A stretch of 6,724 bases of DNA, taken from Acidobacteriota bacterium. GTDB taxonomy: Bacteria; Acidobacteriota; Thermoanaerobaculia; Gp7-AA8. The position numbers and the translations under genes are program-made. Of this stretch, positions 5,722 to 6,724 are shown in pieces (position 1 is the first letter of the stretch; every line of letters starts with the position of its first letter). Where the stretch lies: contig QHVX01000092.1 in assembly GCA_003222375.1 (NCBI GenBank), positions 1-6,724 on the forward strand. Direction: 5' to 3'. The notes beneath the pieces were generated by a model that worked only from the letters and a program-made list of their open reading frames with translations, was not told where the DNA came from and made no database searches.

Positions 5722-6724
5722 TTAGAGCGATCGCAAGAAATTCAAGATGTCCTGCTGCTGTGACGCTGATAGATTCACGAAAAAGTTGAACGACGGCCCG
5801 TTGGCTTCCGAGCCCGAGCTGTTGTGTGCCCGAATGGCGGTCACGAGGTCCTTGGTTCGGCCGTCATGCAGGAAGAAGATCCGCTGACCGATGCCCCACA
5901 GAGGCGCGGTGCGGAACTGATCGCCACCGGCGCCGCCCTGCGAGACGTTATCCGTCAGCGTGACACCCATGTGATGGATCTCGATGTCGCTGAACAGATT
6001 CGCGGTCGCATTGCTCAGACTCGGCGTGAAGTGCGAACCCACCGTTCTGAGCGACGGCGTATGGCAGACGTTACAGCCGATGGCGTTGAACAGGCTGCGG
6101 CCGTTGTTGATCGACGTCGAGCCGCCAGGAACGGTAGTGGAAGGCGTCGGCTGCGCGAGCAAGCGCATGAACATCGCGAAACCGACCGTGTCGGCCATGG
6201 TCGTGCCGGTGCTGCCCACTCCGTCGAAGTGTGTAATGTCCTCCGGCGTGGCATTGAACGCTCTGCACGCCGCCGGCAGGCCCTGATTCATGCCTTCACC
6301 TGGCAGCGGCCGCTCCTGCGTGAACAACTCATTCGAGACGCCTTGCTCGACGAGATAGGCTTCTCCGGCGAAGATCTCCAGCGATTTGTTCTGGGCTTTC
6401 CAGCCAAACCGCGTGATCGTTCCGGTGTTGCCTTCGCGATTGAACGTTCCGCCGATGCCGAAGCTGTTGTTGGCGTTCGACGCGTTATTGGCGAGAAGCG
6501 TCGTGTCGTCGATGTTCTCGATCAGGCCTGCGCCGAACGTGGGCGTTGGAATGCGGAAGATAACGTTGTTCGTGTTGATCGCCGTCTGGAAGCTCGGCTG
6601 CGAAATCACCGCCGTCGTGCATCCGGGAGCGTCGGTACGGCCGGCGATGGTGTAGAGATCTTCCACGCCGCCGTTAGGCCGGTTCGGATCAGGCTGACCG
6701 TTGGTGAAGAAGAACGGGAAGCGC
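5722..6724 (-). CDS. Di-heme oxidoreductase (DHOR) family c-type cytochrome, N-terminus beyond window
   Basis: The C-terminal 333 residues are present, and the frame is open to the right edge. Family-typical segments appear in order: GQPDPNRPNGGVEDLYTIAGR and DAPGC at the start, IFRIPTPTFGAGLIE, FGWKAQNKSLEIFAGEAY, a c-type heme site CNVCH (encoded at 6061-6075), DIEIHHMG (its Met, at 5968-5970, is a candidate heme ligand), FRTAPLWGIGQRIFFLHDGRTKDL and a closing helix QQQDILNFLRSL. DHOR proteins are periplasmic and usually carry two CxxCH hemes. Only one is visible, and the other is expected in the missing N-terminal part along with the signal peptide. The family is often labelled a putative thiol oxidoreductase or peroxidase; the natural substrate is generally unknown. 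A GTG at 6666 could be mistaken for a start, but homology clearly continues upstream of it. The TonB-domain gene follows after 67 bp on the same strand, so the two may share a transcript. Confidence 0.9.
   Translation of the reverse strand, partial: RFPFFFTNGQPDPNRPNGGVEDLYTIAGRTDAPGCTTAVISQPSFQTAINTNNVIFRIPTPTFGAGLIENIDDTTLLANNASNANNSFGIGGTFNREGNTGTITRFGWKAQNKSLEIFAGEAYLVEQGVSNELFTQERPLPGEGMNQGLPAACRAFNATPEDITHFDGVGSTGTTMADTVGFAMFMRLLAQPTPSTTVPGGSTSINNGRSLFNAIGCNVCHTPSLRTVGSHFTPSLSNATANLFSDIEIHHMGVTLTDNVSQGGAGGDQFRTAPLWGIGQRIFFLHDGRTKDLVTAIRAHNSSGSEANGPSFNFFVNLSASQQQDILNFLRSL

Noticed and set aside
5722..6666. DHOR cytochrome starting at GTG 6666
   Set aside because: Family sequence (GQPDPNRPNGG) continues upstream in frame to the window edge, and a second heme and signal peptide are expected beyond it. 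The gene is truncated by the window, not by biology.

Overview
This 6.7-kb, GC-rich, gene-dense window looks like a chromosomal segment of a free-living Gram-negative bacterium. Acidobacteriota or a similar soil phylum is my best guess. The inference rests on the mix of families: a large membrane-anchored Ser/Thr kinase, a HAF-repeat exported protein, a stand-alone TonB C-terminal protein and a di-heme oxidoreductase (DHOR). It does not rest on a marker gene. I see no rRNA, tRNA, insertion sequence, CRISPR array or phage gene.

Layout. Positions 1-2364 (minus) are one open reading frame that runs off the left edge. It joins an N-terminal formylglycine-generating-enzyme-fold (FGE/SUMF1) domain to a complete Ser/Thr protein kinase domain, then a membrane segment, an extracytoplasmic region and at least two more membrane segments. 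Immediately upstream on the same strand, overlapping by 23 bp, is a flavin-dependent halogenase-like FAD oxidoreductase (2342-3622). The two are probably cotranscribed. Diverging from that pair across about 43 bp is a secreted HAF-repeat protein (3666-4643, plus). Its stop codon directly abuts the stop codon of a convergent minus-strand gene for an exported protein with a TonB C-terminal domain (4644-5654). Upstream of that gene, after a 67-bp gap holding a perfect 14-bp stem-loop, lies the C-terminal 333 residues of a DHOR-family c-type cytochrome (5722-6724, minus), cut by the right edge.

How they may work together. The overlap suggests that the kinase-FGE protein and the halogenase-like enzyme are expressed as a unit. 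What links a signalling protein to a flavoenzyme is unknown. The cytochrome, TonB-domain and HAF proteins all carry or imply export signals, so half the window concerns the envelope. The DHOR and TonB-domain genes may form a second minus-strand transcription unit, because there is almost no room for a promoter between the hairpin and the TonB gene's ribosome binding site.

The most notable point is the FGE-then-kinase domain order in one protein, with an FGE domain that appears to lack the catalytic cysteine pair, coupled to a gene carrying three halogenase signatures. There is no intergenic stretch longer than about 70 bp. Both edge genes are incomplete.
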